Assembly: GCF_000718165.1 (NCBI RefSeq)
Contig: NZ_JOEY01000064.1
Span: 1-64,000 of the forward strand
Length of the DNA stretch: 64,000 nucleotides
Origin: Streptomyces fulvoviolaceus
GTDB lineage: Bacteria > Actinomycetota > Actinomycetes > Streptomycetales > Streptomycetaceae
Direction: 5' to 3'
Both the position numbers and the translations under genes were made by a program. A model generated the notes under the pieces. The model did no database searches, was not told the origin of the DNA, and saw nothing but the letters and a program-made list of their open reading frames with translations. Numbering within the stretch: position 1 is the stretch's first letter; each line of letters starts with the position of its first letter. Of this stretch, positions 52,317 through 60,240 are shown piece by piece.

Positions 52317-52793
52317 TCACCTGCCGGGCAGGCAGTTGGCGAGCCAGTCCGCCTGTTGCGCACGACTGCCGCCGCCATCGCCGTCCACCACATAGGCCAA
52401 CGCCTCCACGAAGGTAGAACCCAGTGGCCAGAGGCAGTTCGGCCCCACGGCGATGACGCGACCGCTGGCCGCAATGTACGCAAGGAACTGACTCGACCAC
52501 ATGCCCAGAGGGCTGTAGTTCTCTCCGTAATGTCGCCTCAGCGTGGAGGCTTCCTCGGCGGCGTCGATGCAGGCGTGAACGGGGTCCATGTGCAGTGACG
52601 AACCGGGGACACGGGTCGGGGAGCTCATGATCGTCAGCTCGCCGAACTCGGCCCAGACCGCTGTCGCCAGGTCGTTGAGTTCGAACCCGGCACCCGTCAG
52701 TTTCCGTGTCCAGTCCGTGATGGCGATCTTGCGACCTGGTGTCCACCCGGCAGCACCAAGCGCGTCCAGCACCGGCGGACTGTAAGCCGTCAT
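52317..52793 (-). CDS. SUKH-3-type immunity protein
   Basis: A 158-residue protein with a SUKH-3-like pattern: VLDALGAAGWTPGRKIAITDWTRKLTGAGFELNDLATAVWAEFGELTI, then the central SLHMDPVHACIDAAEE, and GMWSSQFLAYIAASGRVIAVGPNCLWPLGSTFVEALAYVVDG. SUKH proteins neutralise secreted or contact-dependent nuclease-type toxins. No toxin gene is adjacent, so it is an orphan. ATG 52793 (MTAYSPPV) is preferred over the longer frame from 52871. The short distance to the next fragment leaves no room for a partner. Confidence 0.75.
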   Translation of the reverse strand: MTAYSPPVLDALGAAGWTPGRKIAITDWTRKLTGAGFELNDLATAVWAEFGELTIMSSPTRVPGSSLHMDPVHACIDAAEEASTLRRHYGENYSPLGMWSSQFLAYIAASGRVIAVGPNCLWPLGSTFVEALAYVVDGDGGGSRAQQADWLANCLPGR

Positions 52794-53258
52794 CGACTCA
52801 CTGATGTGTTCACTGTTGTGTTCTATACGCCCTCCCACTCGACCTATGTGTGTTGCCCCAGCCTGCCGCACATCCCCACCAACGGACAGGGTTATTGGTC
52901 ACGAAGGACACGAAGATCGTTTACGGGACAGCCCTTAGGCTCGAAAGACCGCCTCTGACCAGCGGGAATGGTGAAGTCCCACTGGAGTACTAGCCGTCTC
53001 ATGTGAGTTGTCGGTTAGGCACATTCCCAGGGCTGCCGGCCGCCGGACAGCAGCGCCCTGATCCAGCTCCGGTCTCCATCCGTATCCCGCGGTGCGAAGT
53101 AACGGAGGTACATCCGTGCGCCCCGTTTCTTCTTCGTAGCCCGCCGTCTCGTTCGGCCGAACGAGTTGTCGGCAGAGCGACACCGGCGGTCTCGCCTCCG
53201 CGCAGGGCTTGTGTTGAACTGCGCACCATAGTCCGCAAGCGAGAGCGGGGTGGCCGCG
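52794..53258. other. 465-bp gap
   Basis: No confident gene. A minus-strand frame ending at 53015 contains ATKKKRGARMYLRYFAPRD and SWIRALLSGGRQPWECA, which is coding-like but short and without a start. Nothing else is recognised. Confidence 0.35.
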
Positions 53259-53702
53259 ATGCCTCTTGAGGGCGAGTACGAGCCGAGTCCGGCGCAGTGG
53301 GTGCGCGAACAGGTCGAGCTGTATGAGAGTTCGGGCGGCATGCAGGGGACGACGCTTTGGGACACGGGCCTGCCCGTCGTCATTCTCACGACGCGCGGCG
53401 CGAAGAGCGGCAAGGTTCGCAAGATCCCGCTGATGCGCGTGGAGCACGAAGGGCAGTACGCGGCCGTGGCCTCGAAGGCCGGCTTCCCGCGTCACCCGGT
53501 CTGGTACTTCAACGTCAAGTCCGACCCGCGCGTGGAGCTCCAGGACGGCTCGATACGCCGGGACATGACGGCCCGTGAGATCACCGGGGACGAGAAGGCC
53601 GAGTGGTGGGAGCGCGCGGTCGCCGCGTATCCGCCGTACGCCGAATACCAGGAGAAGACCGACCGCGTGATCCCCGTCTTCGTGCTGGACCCGTGTACGT
53701 AG
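53259..53702 (+). CDS. deazaflavin (F420)-dependent nitroreductase-family protein
   Basis: A 147-residue split-barrel protein of the DDN family: ATG 53259 ([27 protein letters not shown]), then [55 protein letters not shown], and [20 protein letters not shown]. Members bind F420 (some of them also quinone) and reduce small electrophiles; a single F420-binding Lys/Arg region (SGKVRK) is present. Alternative GTG start at 53250. Stand-alone gene. Confidence 0.88.
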   Translation: MPLEGEYEPSPAQWVREQVELYESSGGMQGTTLWDTGLPVVILTTRGAKSGKVRKIPLMRVEHEGQYAAVASKAGFPRHPVWYFNVKSDPRVELQDGSIRRDMTAREITGDEKAEWWERAVAAYPPYAEYQEKTDRVIPVFVLDPCT

Positions 53703-53760
53703 TAGGGCCGGACAGTCTCACTTGAACTTGTCCCCGGAATGCGAACTGAAGAAGGTCAGG

Positions 53761-53815
53761 TGAGACAGAGGCAAGGTCTCGTGAAACGGGACATCCGTTG
53801 CCCTGCACTGTCTCA
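53761..53815. repeat. 55-bp inverted-repeat structure
   Basis: The outer arms TGAGACAG (53761-53768) and CTGTCTCA (53808-53815) are perfect, with a further inner pairing (GGCAA/TTGCC). A related GTCTCA lies at 53715-53720. It may be a small element end or a bidirectional terminator between the reductase and the HTH gene. Confidence 0.4.
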
Positions 53816-53892
53816 TGGACGTGTCAGACATGCCATTCAGATGACACTACCGGTGAGAAGAAGACCCGGAGTATGAGAACCTCCAACAAGTT

Positions 53893-54468
53893 TCAGGCCG
53901 CGAAGCCGACCGCCGTCACGTACTCATACTCGCCCCACTGGGAACCCAAGTCGATCACCGCGTCGTTGATCCAGGCCTCGTCGAGAGCTTCGTTGTCGTC
54001 TGCGGCCCAGGCCTGCACCACGCGATCCCAGTGGCGGACGTTGAGCGTGCGGTACGCGACCACGCGTTGCCGAGACCTCGGGACCTGGCTCTGATTGAGC
54101 GGGTGGAACTCCACGCGGGTCCCGCGTCCTTCGCGATTGAGGCGGGCCAGCAAGTACTTGGCCACGTTGTGCCGACGCACGGTACGGTACGCGGTCTCGA
54201 TCTTCTGCAGGTTCCTCTTCGACGGACCGCGCTTACCGTCGACCCACGCCTTGAGTGTACGGTCGGTGACCGTCAGGCCGGCCTCACGGGCAGCCTGACG
54301 GGCGTGGTCGGTGCGAGTGAGGTAGTACAGACGGGCGAGCAGGCCACGCCGTGCCGTGATCGGGGTGGCGATGAAGCCGGCGAGCGTATCGAGCTGGCGG
54401 GCCACGGCCTCGTGTCCCTTGACGCCCCGAGCCCCGAATTTGCCGAACTCGATATTCCTCTCCGGCAT
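53893..54468 (-). CDS. HTH-type DNA-binding protein, plasmid-like
   Basis: A 191-residue protein. The centre carries an HTH-like part (ARQAAREAGLTVTDRTLKAWVDGKRGPSKRNLQKIETAYRTVRRHN), the N-terminal part is a conserved-looking MPERNIEFGKFGARGVKGHEAVARQLDTLAGF, and the C-terminal region is acidic (DRVVQAWAADDNEALDEAWINDAVIDLGSQWGEYEYV). It is not a confident match to the telomere-protein (Tpg) family. Position near a conjugation operon suggests an element regulator or replication accessory, but function is unknown. Confidence 0.65.
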   Translation of the reverse strand: MPERNIEFGKFGARGVKGHEAVARQLDTLAGFIATPITARRGLLARLYYLTRTDHARQAAREAGLTVTDRTLKAWVDGKRGPSKRNLQKIETAYRTVRRHNVAKYLLARLNREGRGTRVEFHPLNQSQVPRSRQRVVAYRTLNVRHWDRVVQAWAADDNEALDEAWINDAVIDLGSQWGEYEYVTAVGFAA

Positions 54469-54828
54469 CTTCGTCTCCTCAACCTGCTCAAAATTGACGG
54501 AGCCTCAAGCGCATGCGCTCAGGGCGAGTTAAGAATATCTGACTCTCAGGCCTGGACGGGCGGCGCCTCAATTTCTGGACCGCGTGAGTTCAGTGGAATT
54601 TCACGGCTCGCAGTCACGATTCCGCCCCCACTCTGTGAAACTGCACGACCACTTGCTCAACTTGCAGGATCGACCCCAGGGCGGTGTCGTTGAGCGGTTG
54701 CGTCCGGCTTGATGCCGATTCAGGCATCTTGTGGGGCTGGTGAGTCGTGTCGGGAGATAGGGCGGTGACAGGCACGACCAGCGGGTGATCATGAGGTTTC
54801 GAGTCCCTGATCACCACGTCGGAAGACC
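54469..54828. other. 360-bp gap left of ISAs1
   Basis: No gene. The region holds short complementary stretches (TGATCATGAGG ... CCCTGATCA at 54785-54812) near the ISAs1 transposase start that may be part of the element's left end. The exact inverted repeat was not resolved. Confidence 0.4.
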
Positions 54829-56013
54829 GTGCCTGCCCACTCATCATCGCCCATGCCTGTCGGCCTGGGCCGGCTCACTGCTGCCCGGTCTCCCGCGCCC
54901 GGGGAACGCCCGGATCCGCTGGACTGTCTGGCAGCGGTGCCCGATCCGCGACGGGCCAAGGGCCGCCGTCATCCCCTCGCGTTCGTCCTCGCGCTGGCCG
55001 CGTGCGCGGTCCTGGCGGGGGCGAAGTCGCTTGCCGCGATCGCGGAGTGGGCCGCCGACGCACCACCCGCCGCGCTCGCGGCTCTCGGCGGCCCGCCCCG
55101 GGAGCCGTCCGGTCCCACCGCGCCGGCCGAGACCACGGTCCGCCGGGTTCTGCAGCGCGTCGACGGCGACGCCCTGGACGCCGCGATCGGCACCTGGCTC
55201 GCCGCCCGCGACCCCGACAGCCCGCCAGTCGCGCCGAGCAAGCCCGAGCGGCCCCGCCGCTCGCTGGCAGTGGACGGCAAGACCGTGCGCAGCACCCGCC
55301 GCGCGGACGGCACCCAGGTCCACCTGCTCGCCGCGATGACCGGCGCAGGCCTGGTCACCGCCCAGCGCGAGGTGGACCGCAAGACCAACAAGATCACCGT
55401 CCTTCGGCCCCTCCTTGCCCCGCTCGACCTGACCGACACCGTGGTCACCCTCGACGCGCTGCACTCCCAAGTCGCCTACGCCCGCTTCCTGGTGGAGGAC
55501 AAGCAGGCCCACTACATCGCCGTGATCAAGGCGAACCAGCCGCTGCTGCACCAGCAGCAGAAGAAGCTTCCCTGGCGGGACGTCCCGCTGCTGAGGACCC
55601 GCGCCACCGCCCACAGCCGCGACGAGATCCGCCGCGTCAAGACCTGCACCGCCACCCGCGGCCTCGCCTTCCCCCACGCCGTGCAAGCTGTCCAGATCGT
55701 GCGCCGCCGCATCGTCACCACCGGCAAGGTCGCTCTGGAACGCGTCTACGCGGTCACCGACCTGACGGCCGACCAGGCCGACGCTCCCGAGATCGCGCAC
55801 CGCGTCCGCGAGCACTGGGGCGTCGAGAACAAGATCCACCATGTGCGTGACACCTTGTGGGCCGAGGACGCCTCCCGCGTACGCACCGGCACCTCACCCA
55901 TGGCCGGCCTGCGTAACCTCGCCCTTGGAGCCCTCCGCCTCGCCGGACATATCAGCATCACCGCTGGCTCCGGCACCACGCGCGGGACGCCACCCGACCT
56001 CTGGCCACCCTAG
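54829..56013 (+). CDS. ISAs1-family transposase
   Basis: A 394-residue DDE transposase with the H-repeat/ISAs1 layout: PDPRRAKGRRHPLAFVLALAACAVLAGAKSLAAIAEWA at the N-terminus, SLAVDGKTVRSTRRADGTQVHLLAAMT (first Asp), VVTLDALHSQ (second Asp), AHYIAVIKANQPLLHQ, and REHWGVENKIHHVRDTLWAEDASRVRTG with the catalytic Glu. The C-terminus NLALGALRLAGH is complete. No frameshift is seen. Its element ends were not located with certainty. Confidence 0.9.
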   Translation: MPAHSSSPMPVGLGRLTAARSPAPGERPDPLDCLAAVPDPRRAKGRRHPLAFVLALAACAVLAGAKSLAAIAEWAADAPPAALAALGGPPREPSGPTAPAETTVRRVLQRVDGDALDAAIGTWLAARDPDSPPVAPSKPERPRRSLAVDGKTVRSTRRADGTQVHLLAAMTGAGLVTAQREVDRKTNKITVLRPLLAPLDLTDTVVTLDALHSQVAYARFLVEDKQAHYIAVIKANQPLLHQQQKKLPWRDVPLLRTRATAHSRDEIRRVKTCTATRGLAFPHAVQAVQIVRRRIVTTGKVALERVYAVTDLTADQADAPEIAHRVREHWGVENKIHHVRDTLWAEDASRVRTGTSPMAGLRNLALGALRLAGHISITAGSGTTRGTPPDLWPP

Positions 56014-56234
56014 GCATCACATGATCAAACCGGACATCCCCCTGAGCGACGCGATCCTGGGGTCAGACTGTGGAGTCGGTGATAAGGCCCGGTCGAAGAC
56101 GAAAGGAGGGCTGCCGTAGCACTGGTTGGGCGATGTCGGGAGCCGTCCCCGCGGCGGACCCAGCTTGTCACCTCCCCCGTATACGGTGTGGCGTCCGCAT
56201 CATTCGAAATCTTGTACAAGGGAGAGGCGAAGCC

Positions 56235-56618
56235 GTGGAACCCTGGTTCAAGGGCATCGGCCCCGTCACGTTGTTCATCGAAGATCTGGTGGAGACGAAG
56301 AAGTTCTACGAGGACATCTTCGGCCTGACGGCGGTCTTCGAGGACGCGGACTCGGTCGTTTTCAACTTCGGCAACACCCTGGTCAACCTGCTGAAGTCCT
56401 CCCAGGCCAGTGAACTGGTTGAGCCCTCGAAGGTCGCGGCGCTCGAGGCCGGCGTGCGCTTCCAGATCACGATCGAGGTGGAAGACGTGGACGCAGTGTG
56501 CGAGAAACTCGCGGAACGCGGTGTGAAGCTCCTCAACGGTCCCCAGGACCGGCCCTGGGATATCCGGACCGCCGCCTTCGCCGACCCGTCGGGCCACGTC
56601 TGGGAGATCGCCAAGTAA
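56235..56618 (+). CDS. VOC/glyoxalase-family protein
   Basis: A 127-residue single-domain vicinal oxygen chelate protein from GTG 56235 with GGGAGAGG upstream. The two-strand unit includes GPVTLFIEDLVETKKFYEDIFGLTAVFEDADSVVFNFG and DVDAVCEKLAERGVKLL, ending TAAFADPSGHVWEIAK. Conserved metal-position residues are partial, so bleomycin/fosfomycin-type binding or isomerase functions are both possible. It overlaps the next start (TAATG), forming a two-gene unit with the DinB-type gene. Confidence 0.88.
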   Translation: MEPWFKGIGPVTLFIEDLVETKKFYEDIFGLTAVFEDADSVVFNFGNTLVNLLKSSQASELVEPSKVAALEAGVRFQITIEVEDVDAVCEKLAERGVKLLNGPQDRPWDIRTAAFADPSGHVWEIAK

Positions 56619-57115
56619 TGGCCAACACCGAGATGATGACGCTGTTGGGCTTCCTGAACGGCAAGCGCAAGCACGTCCTGGGCATCCTCGAGGGCCTCGA
56701 AGACGAAGCGCTTCGGCGCCCGGTGCTTCCGTCCGGCTGCACCTGCCTGGGCCTCGTGCACCATCTCGCCCTGGACGACGAGAAGTTCTGGTTCCGCGCC
56801 GTCGCGGCGGGCCAGCAGGTCGCGATCGATGAGATCCTGGGCTCCGACGACGACGCTTGGAAGCCTGCCCCGGAGAAGTCGGCACAGGAGATCTTCGCCT
56901 TGTACCGCAAGGAGAGCGAGCTCTCCGACGCGATCCTCGCCGGTGCCGACCCGGACGCGCCCACGCCTTGGTGGCCCGACTTCTTCGACGGCTGGCGCTA
57001 CGACAACCTCCGCGAAGTCGTCCTGCACGTCATCACCGAGACCGCGACCCACGCCGGGCACCTCGACGCCGTCCGGGAACTCATCGACGGGAAACAGCGG
57101 CTCGTCATCACCTGA
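56618..57115 (+). CDS. DinB/DUF664-family protein
   Basis: A 165-residue four-helix protein: MANTEMMTLLGFLNGKRKHVLGILEGLEDEALRRPVLPSGCTCLGLVHHLALDDEKFWFRAVAAGQ, with the metal-binding His motif in LVHHLALDDEKFWF and a second His in VLHVITETATHAGHLDAVRELIDG. DinB-like proteins of this sort are often thiol-dependent transferases (mycothiol or bacillithiol type). It is coupled to the VOC gene, a pairing common in Streptomyces. The HTH gene on the opposite strand overlaps its 3' half. Confidence 0.85.
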   Translation: MANTEMMTLLGFLNGKRKHVLGILEGLEDEALRRPVLPSGCTCLGLVHHLALDDEKFWFRAVAAGQQVAIDEILGSDDDAWKPAPEKSAQEIFALYRKESELSDAILAGADPDAPTPWWPDFFDGWRYDNLREVVLHVITETATHAGHLDAVRELIDGKQRLVIT

Positions 57116-57681
57116 CCACTGTCGCTCCTGGCCACAGAGCCGAGGCCGGCGAGTGTGAAACAAGCCCGCGAGGGCGCAGGGCCAAGGCTCACGGGACAGA
57201 ACCACTGAACGACGCCGCCCTGGGCCAGACATGGCTCGCTTGAGTGTTTCACCCGGTTCACGTGTCCTTCGGCATCACCGGAACCCCACTGCAGGGTCAG
57301 GCCGGCGGTCACGGCGTCGAGGTCCTGGCGGAGGAAGCCGGCGAAGCCCTGTGAGCTGGGGTTTTGCAGGGCTGGCAGGTCGGTGATGAAGTACAGGGCC
57401 GGCCCGAGGGTGCCGTCGGCGTTGCGGTCGCGGTCACGCAGCAGGAATCCGTGCTTCTCCAGTTCCTCCAGGCCGGTGGTCACCGCGTCGACGCGTTCGC
57501 GGCCGTGTCGGGCCAGGTTGGCGACGGTGACCTGCCAGCCGTCCCGGTGGGTGCTGATGTAGCCGAAGAGCCCCTTCGCCCTGTAGGAGATCTGGCTGTC
57601 GCGGAACAACCCGTTGGCGATCTGGGTGAACTGATCCCCTGCCATTACCCCACGGCGGACCCCGGCTCCGAAGCCGCTCAT
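56998..57681 (-). CDS. helix-turn-helix protein, plasmid-replication-like; C-terminus unnatural
   Basis: ATG 57681 has AGGGG upstream; MAGDQFTQIANGLFRDSQISYRAKGLFGYISTHRDGWQVTVANLARHGRERVDAVTTGLEELEKHGFLLRDRDRNADGTLGPALYFITDLPA is a winged-helix domain of the sort found in plasmid and integrative-element replication or regulatory proteins. After about residue 145 the frame runs into unrelated sequence antisense to the DinB gene, so the natural C-terminus has probably been lost. It is divergent from the conjugation operon across repeat copy 2, and may regulate it. Confidence 0.65.
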   Translation of the reverse strand: MSGFGAGVRRGVMAGDQFTQIANGLFRDSQISYRAKGLFGYISTHRDGWQVTVANLARHGRERVDAVTTGLEELEKHGFLLRDRDRNADGTLGPALYFITDLPALQNPSSQGFAGFLRQDLDAVTAGLTLQWGSGDAEGHVNRVKHSSEPCLAQGGVVQWFCPVSLGPAPSRACFTLAGLGSVARSDSGQVMTSRCFPSMSSRTASRCPAWVAVSVMTCRTTSRRLS

Positions 57682-57762
57682 CGCGCTGCCCCTGGTGCAG
57701 GCCGTGTGCGGTGGCCTCGGCAGCACACCGTGCCCACCAGGTGGTGGCCGCCGGTGGGCACG

Positions 57763-58388
57763 GGTGCGGAGGCGTGCGTGTGTTCCATGCTGTCAGTCCA
57801 CCCGCCGACCCCGACCAGGCTGACGGCCACCAGCCCCGACCATCAGTCACGATCCGGCAACACGGCCGTCTAGCTGTCGTGGTCGGGCCTGTGGTCGGGC
57901 CGACCACGGCACCTCAGCAGCTCGTGCAGTGGTGGCGTACGCCGATTGCGCAGCCCTGTCCGGGCGGTGCGCAATCGTCCTGCGCAACCGACTGAGGATC
58001 GTGCGCAGTCGCGTTGTGGGAAGTGGATGCGCAGTGCGGTCCACGGCAGCCCATGTCCTCTTGTGCAGAGCCGGGTGCCGCGATACGCAGCCCCGGGCCG
58101 CGGGCCGGGCGGTATCCGTCTGCGCACCGGCGTTCGGGGCCGTCCGCGCTGCGGCACGAGGCGTCGCTGCAGTCGTCGGCCGGGGGCTGGTCGCTGCCAG
58201 GGTGAGCTCCCACCGACCTACGGCCCACCGACGCGTGGTCGGGCCTGTGGTCGGGCCGACCATGACCCCGACCACGAGCTTCGTATCCCCATCGTGACCG
58301 TGGTCGGCCTCTCGTGGTCGGTGGTCGGGTTGGGGCCGACGGCTTTTCTCAAGGTCAGCAACATCCGTTCTGACCTGGGAGTTTGACC
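57763..58388. repeat. duplicated TGCGCA-rich intergenic region, copy 2
   Basis: A ~620-bp non-coding block upstream of the conjugation operon. TGCGCA occurs at 57947, 57968, 57981, 58002, 58028 and 58121; the first five have 21, 13, 21 and 26 base spacing, identical to copy 1. GTGGTCGGGCC inverted repeats flank this at ~57879-57907 and ~58234-58278. The last ~40 bases before ATG 58389 match the end of copy 1. It probably includes the promoter of the operon and sites for an element-encoded DNA-binding protein. Confidence 0.8.
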
Positions 58389-59324
58389 ATGTCCCCTGGC
58401 AAGCAGGCCGCAGAGAACGAGGCCCCTGCTCCGATGGCGGCCGGCGCCCGGCTGGAGGCGATGCGGCGCCGCGTCTGTCTTTCACGCCTGGCCGCTTGGA
58501 CCGCGATCGCGGCCGGCCCGATCGCCCTCGGCATCGTCATCACCTCCACCCCGGCCACCGTCTCGGCGGCCACCCAGGCCCAGCCCGCCACCGCAGTGCG
58601 CACCACGGCAGTGGCCGCCGACCCAGCCGGCTATACGCAGCTGTTCGTCAGCACGTGGCTGCGCAGTAGTTCGGATGACACCACGAGTGCGCAGGCGCGG
58701 CTTGCGCACTCGATGGCGCCGGACGTCGAACTGCCCGACCCGGCCGCGGATGCGCAGTCGGCGCTTCAGTCCGTGACGGCGGTGCGCAGTGCGCAGCGCG
58801 CGGACGGTGTGTGGTCGGTGACGGTGGCTGCGCAGTACACCGACGGACGGTTGCGGTACTACGCCGTGCCGGTGGCCGCCGATCGCGCGGGCGCCTCGTT
58901 CGCCGTGTCCGGTGCACCGGGCGTGGTGGCCGGCCCGGCCCGGGCCGAGGTGCCGACGTCGTCGTACGGCGTGAATGTCCCGGAGGGTGATCTGTCGTCT
59001 GCGGTTGGGGAGTTCCTCGCCGCATACCTGACCGGTGCCGGTGAGGTCGACCGCTACCTCGCGCCCAGCGTGACGCTGTCGCCGGTCTCCCCCGCCCCGT
59101 ACACGACGGTCTCCGTGCAGCAGGTGTCCGCCGTCGAGGAAGCGGCTGCCGCCGAGCAGGTGCCGGCCGACGGGACCAAGGTCCGCGTCCTCGCACAGGT
59201 GGAAGCCCGGGACGCCGGCGGGCGGTGGCCGCTGGCGTACGAGCTCGCGCTCACGGCCCGCTCCGGCCGGTGGGACGTCTCCGCGCTTGAGTCCGGCACC
59301 GCTCAGAACGGGGGTGCCCGGTGA
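58389..59324 (+). CDS. TcpC-like conjugation protein
   Basis: A 311-residue bitopic protein. One N-terminal membrane helix (residues ~38-58, LAAWTAIAAGPIALGIVIT) is followed by two NTF2-like extracytoplasmic domains (~80-180 and ~205-310), the layout of TcpC/VirB8-type assembly proteins of Gram-positive conjugation machines. ATG 58389 follows the shared repeat end; its stop overlaps the next GTG (59321-59324). First gene of the conjugation operon. Confidence 0.78.
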   Translation: MSPGKQAAENEAPAPMAAGARLEAMRRRVCLSRLAAWTAIAAGPIALGIVITSTPATVSAATQAQPATAVRTTAVAADPAGYTQLFVSTWLRSSSDDTTSAQARLAHSMAPDVELPDPAADAQSALQSVTAVRSAQRADGVWSVTVAAQYTDGRLRYYAVPVAADRAGASFAVSGAPGVVAGPARAEVPTSSYGVNVPEGDLSSAVGEFLAAYLTGAGEVDRYLAPSVTLSPVSPAPYTTVSVQQVSAVEEAAAAEQVPADGTKVRVLAQVEARDAGGRWPLAYELALTARSGRWDVSALESGTAQNGGAR

Positions 59325-59662
59325 ACACCGTGGACAGCCTGATGCTCGCCGGGCAGTTGGACGACCTCGGCGACTCGTGGATCACCATGTTCCAGGACTG
59401 GGCGACTAAGGGCCTGAGCGCCGGTCTGCTTGTCCTCGTCGTCGTCCTCATGATCCAGAAGTTCAGCCTCAAGGCCGGGATCGGCGCCCTACTGCTGATG
59501 ATCATCGCGCTGGGGTTGTACAACTCCCGCGAGGACCTGGCGACCATGTTCGAGGACGAGGTCAAGAATCCTGCCAAAGGTGCACCCGCTATCCCCGGCA
59601 TCGTGCGCAGTCCTGACTCGGTCGTACGGGAGCACTCCGCCGGCGCAGGCGGCTGGCTGTGA
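59321..59662 (+). CDS. small membrane protein of the conjugation operon
   Basis: A 113-residue protein with two hydrophobic segments (AGLLVLVVVLMIQKF and GIGALLLMIIALGLY) and a short extracytoplasmic tail. Size, place and topology fit TcpD-like or VirB2/VirB3-neighbour proteins, but there is no diagnostic motif. GTG 59321 overlaps the upstream stop; its stop overlaps the next GTG at 59659. Confidence 0.65.
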   Translation: MNTVDSLMLAGQLDDLGDSWITMFQDWATKGLSAGLLVLVVVLMIQKFSLKAGIGALLLMIIALGLYNSREDLATMFEDEVKNPAKGAPAIPGIVRSPDSVVREHSAGAGGWL

Positions 59663-60240
59663 GCGCGGCCGCCGCTGGGCGGGTGGGCCGCTTCTACACC
59701 GCCGCCCGTCGCCACCCCTGGGTGCTGGGGAAGGTCGCGGACTGGAAGATCCCGCTCGGCCCGTACACACCCGCGCAGATCGCGGTCGCCGTCGTCGGCG
59801 GCTTCCTTCTCGTCAAAACCCTCAGCTGGTGGTCGTGGATGGGGCCGGTCCCGATCGCGGCCTGGCTGCTGGCCATCTGGGCGGTCCGTCGTCCGAAGAT
59901 CAAGGGCCGCGCCCCGATGCAGGCGGCGCTGGGCTGGGTGCTGCTTACCTGGCAGCCCCGCGGCGGGCGGATCGGCGGGCGGGCCGCCCGCGACCGCGCC
60001 CCCCACCCACTGCTCGGCGGCTTCACCATCGAGGGCGCGCCCGTGCCCAGGCCTGTGACGGCTCCCGCACCGTCCCGTTCGGCTCGGCGGCGTGCCGCCC
60101 GAGTGCCGCGCCCGAGCCCGGCTGCAACCCGTTCGTCCACGCGCCACCGCATGCAGCCGACTGCTCCCGCAGCGGCGGGGCCGGTGTCGGGAGTGCAGCA
60201 GCTGCTCACGCTCGCCGGGCAGGGCGGGGGTGCGCGGTGA
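59659..60240 (+). CDS. TcpE-like conjugation membrane protein
   Basis: A 193-residue protein. The N-terminal half has two membrane helices after a conserved-looking RFYTAARRHPWVLGKVADWKIPLGPYTPAQIAVAVVGGFLLVKTLSWW, as in TcpE/VirB3-type proteins, with RRPKIKGRAPMQAALGWVLLTWQPRGG following. The C-terminal ~80 residues are a basic, Pro/Ala-rich cytoplasmic tail. The GTG start and GTG stop overlaps couple it to both neighbours. Confidence 0.75.
   Translation: MSAAAAGRVGRFYTAARRHPWVLGKVADWKIPLGPYTPAQIAVAVVGGFLLVKTLSWWSWMGPVPIAAWLLAIWAVRRPKIKGRAPMQAALGWVLLTWQPRGGRIGGRAARDRAPHPLLGGFTIEGAPVPRPVTAPAPSRSARRRAARVPRPSPAATRSSTRHRMQPTAPAAAGPVSGVQQLLTLAGQGGGAR

Noticed and set aside
53893..54468. Telomere terminal protein (Tpg)
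   Set aside because: HTH-like content and plasmid context are compatible, but the characteristic Tpg sequence pattern is not present, and no telomere hairpins are in the window.
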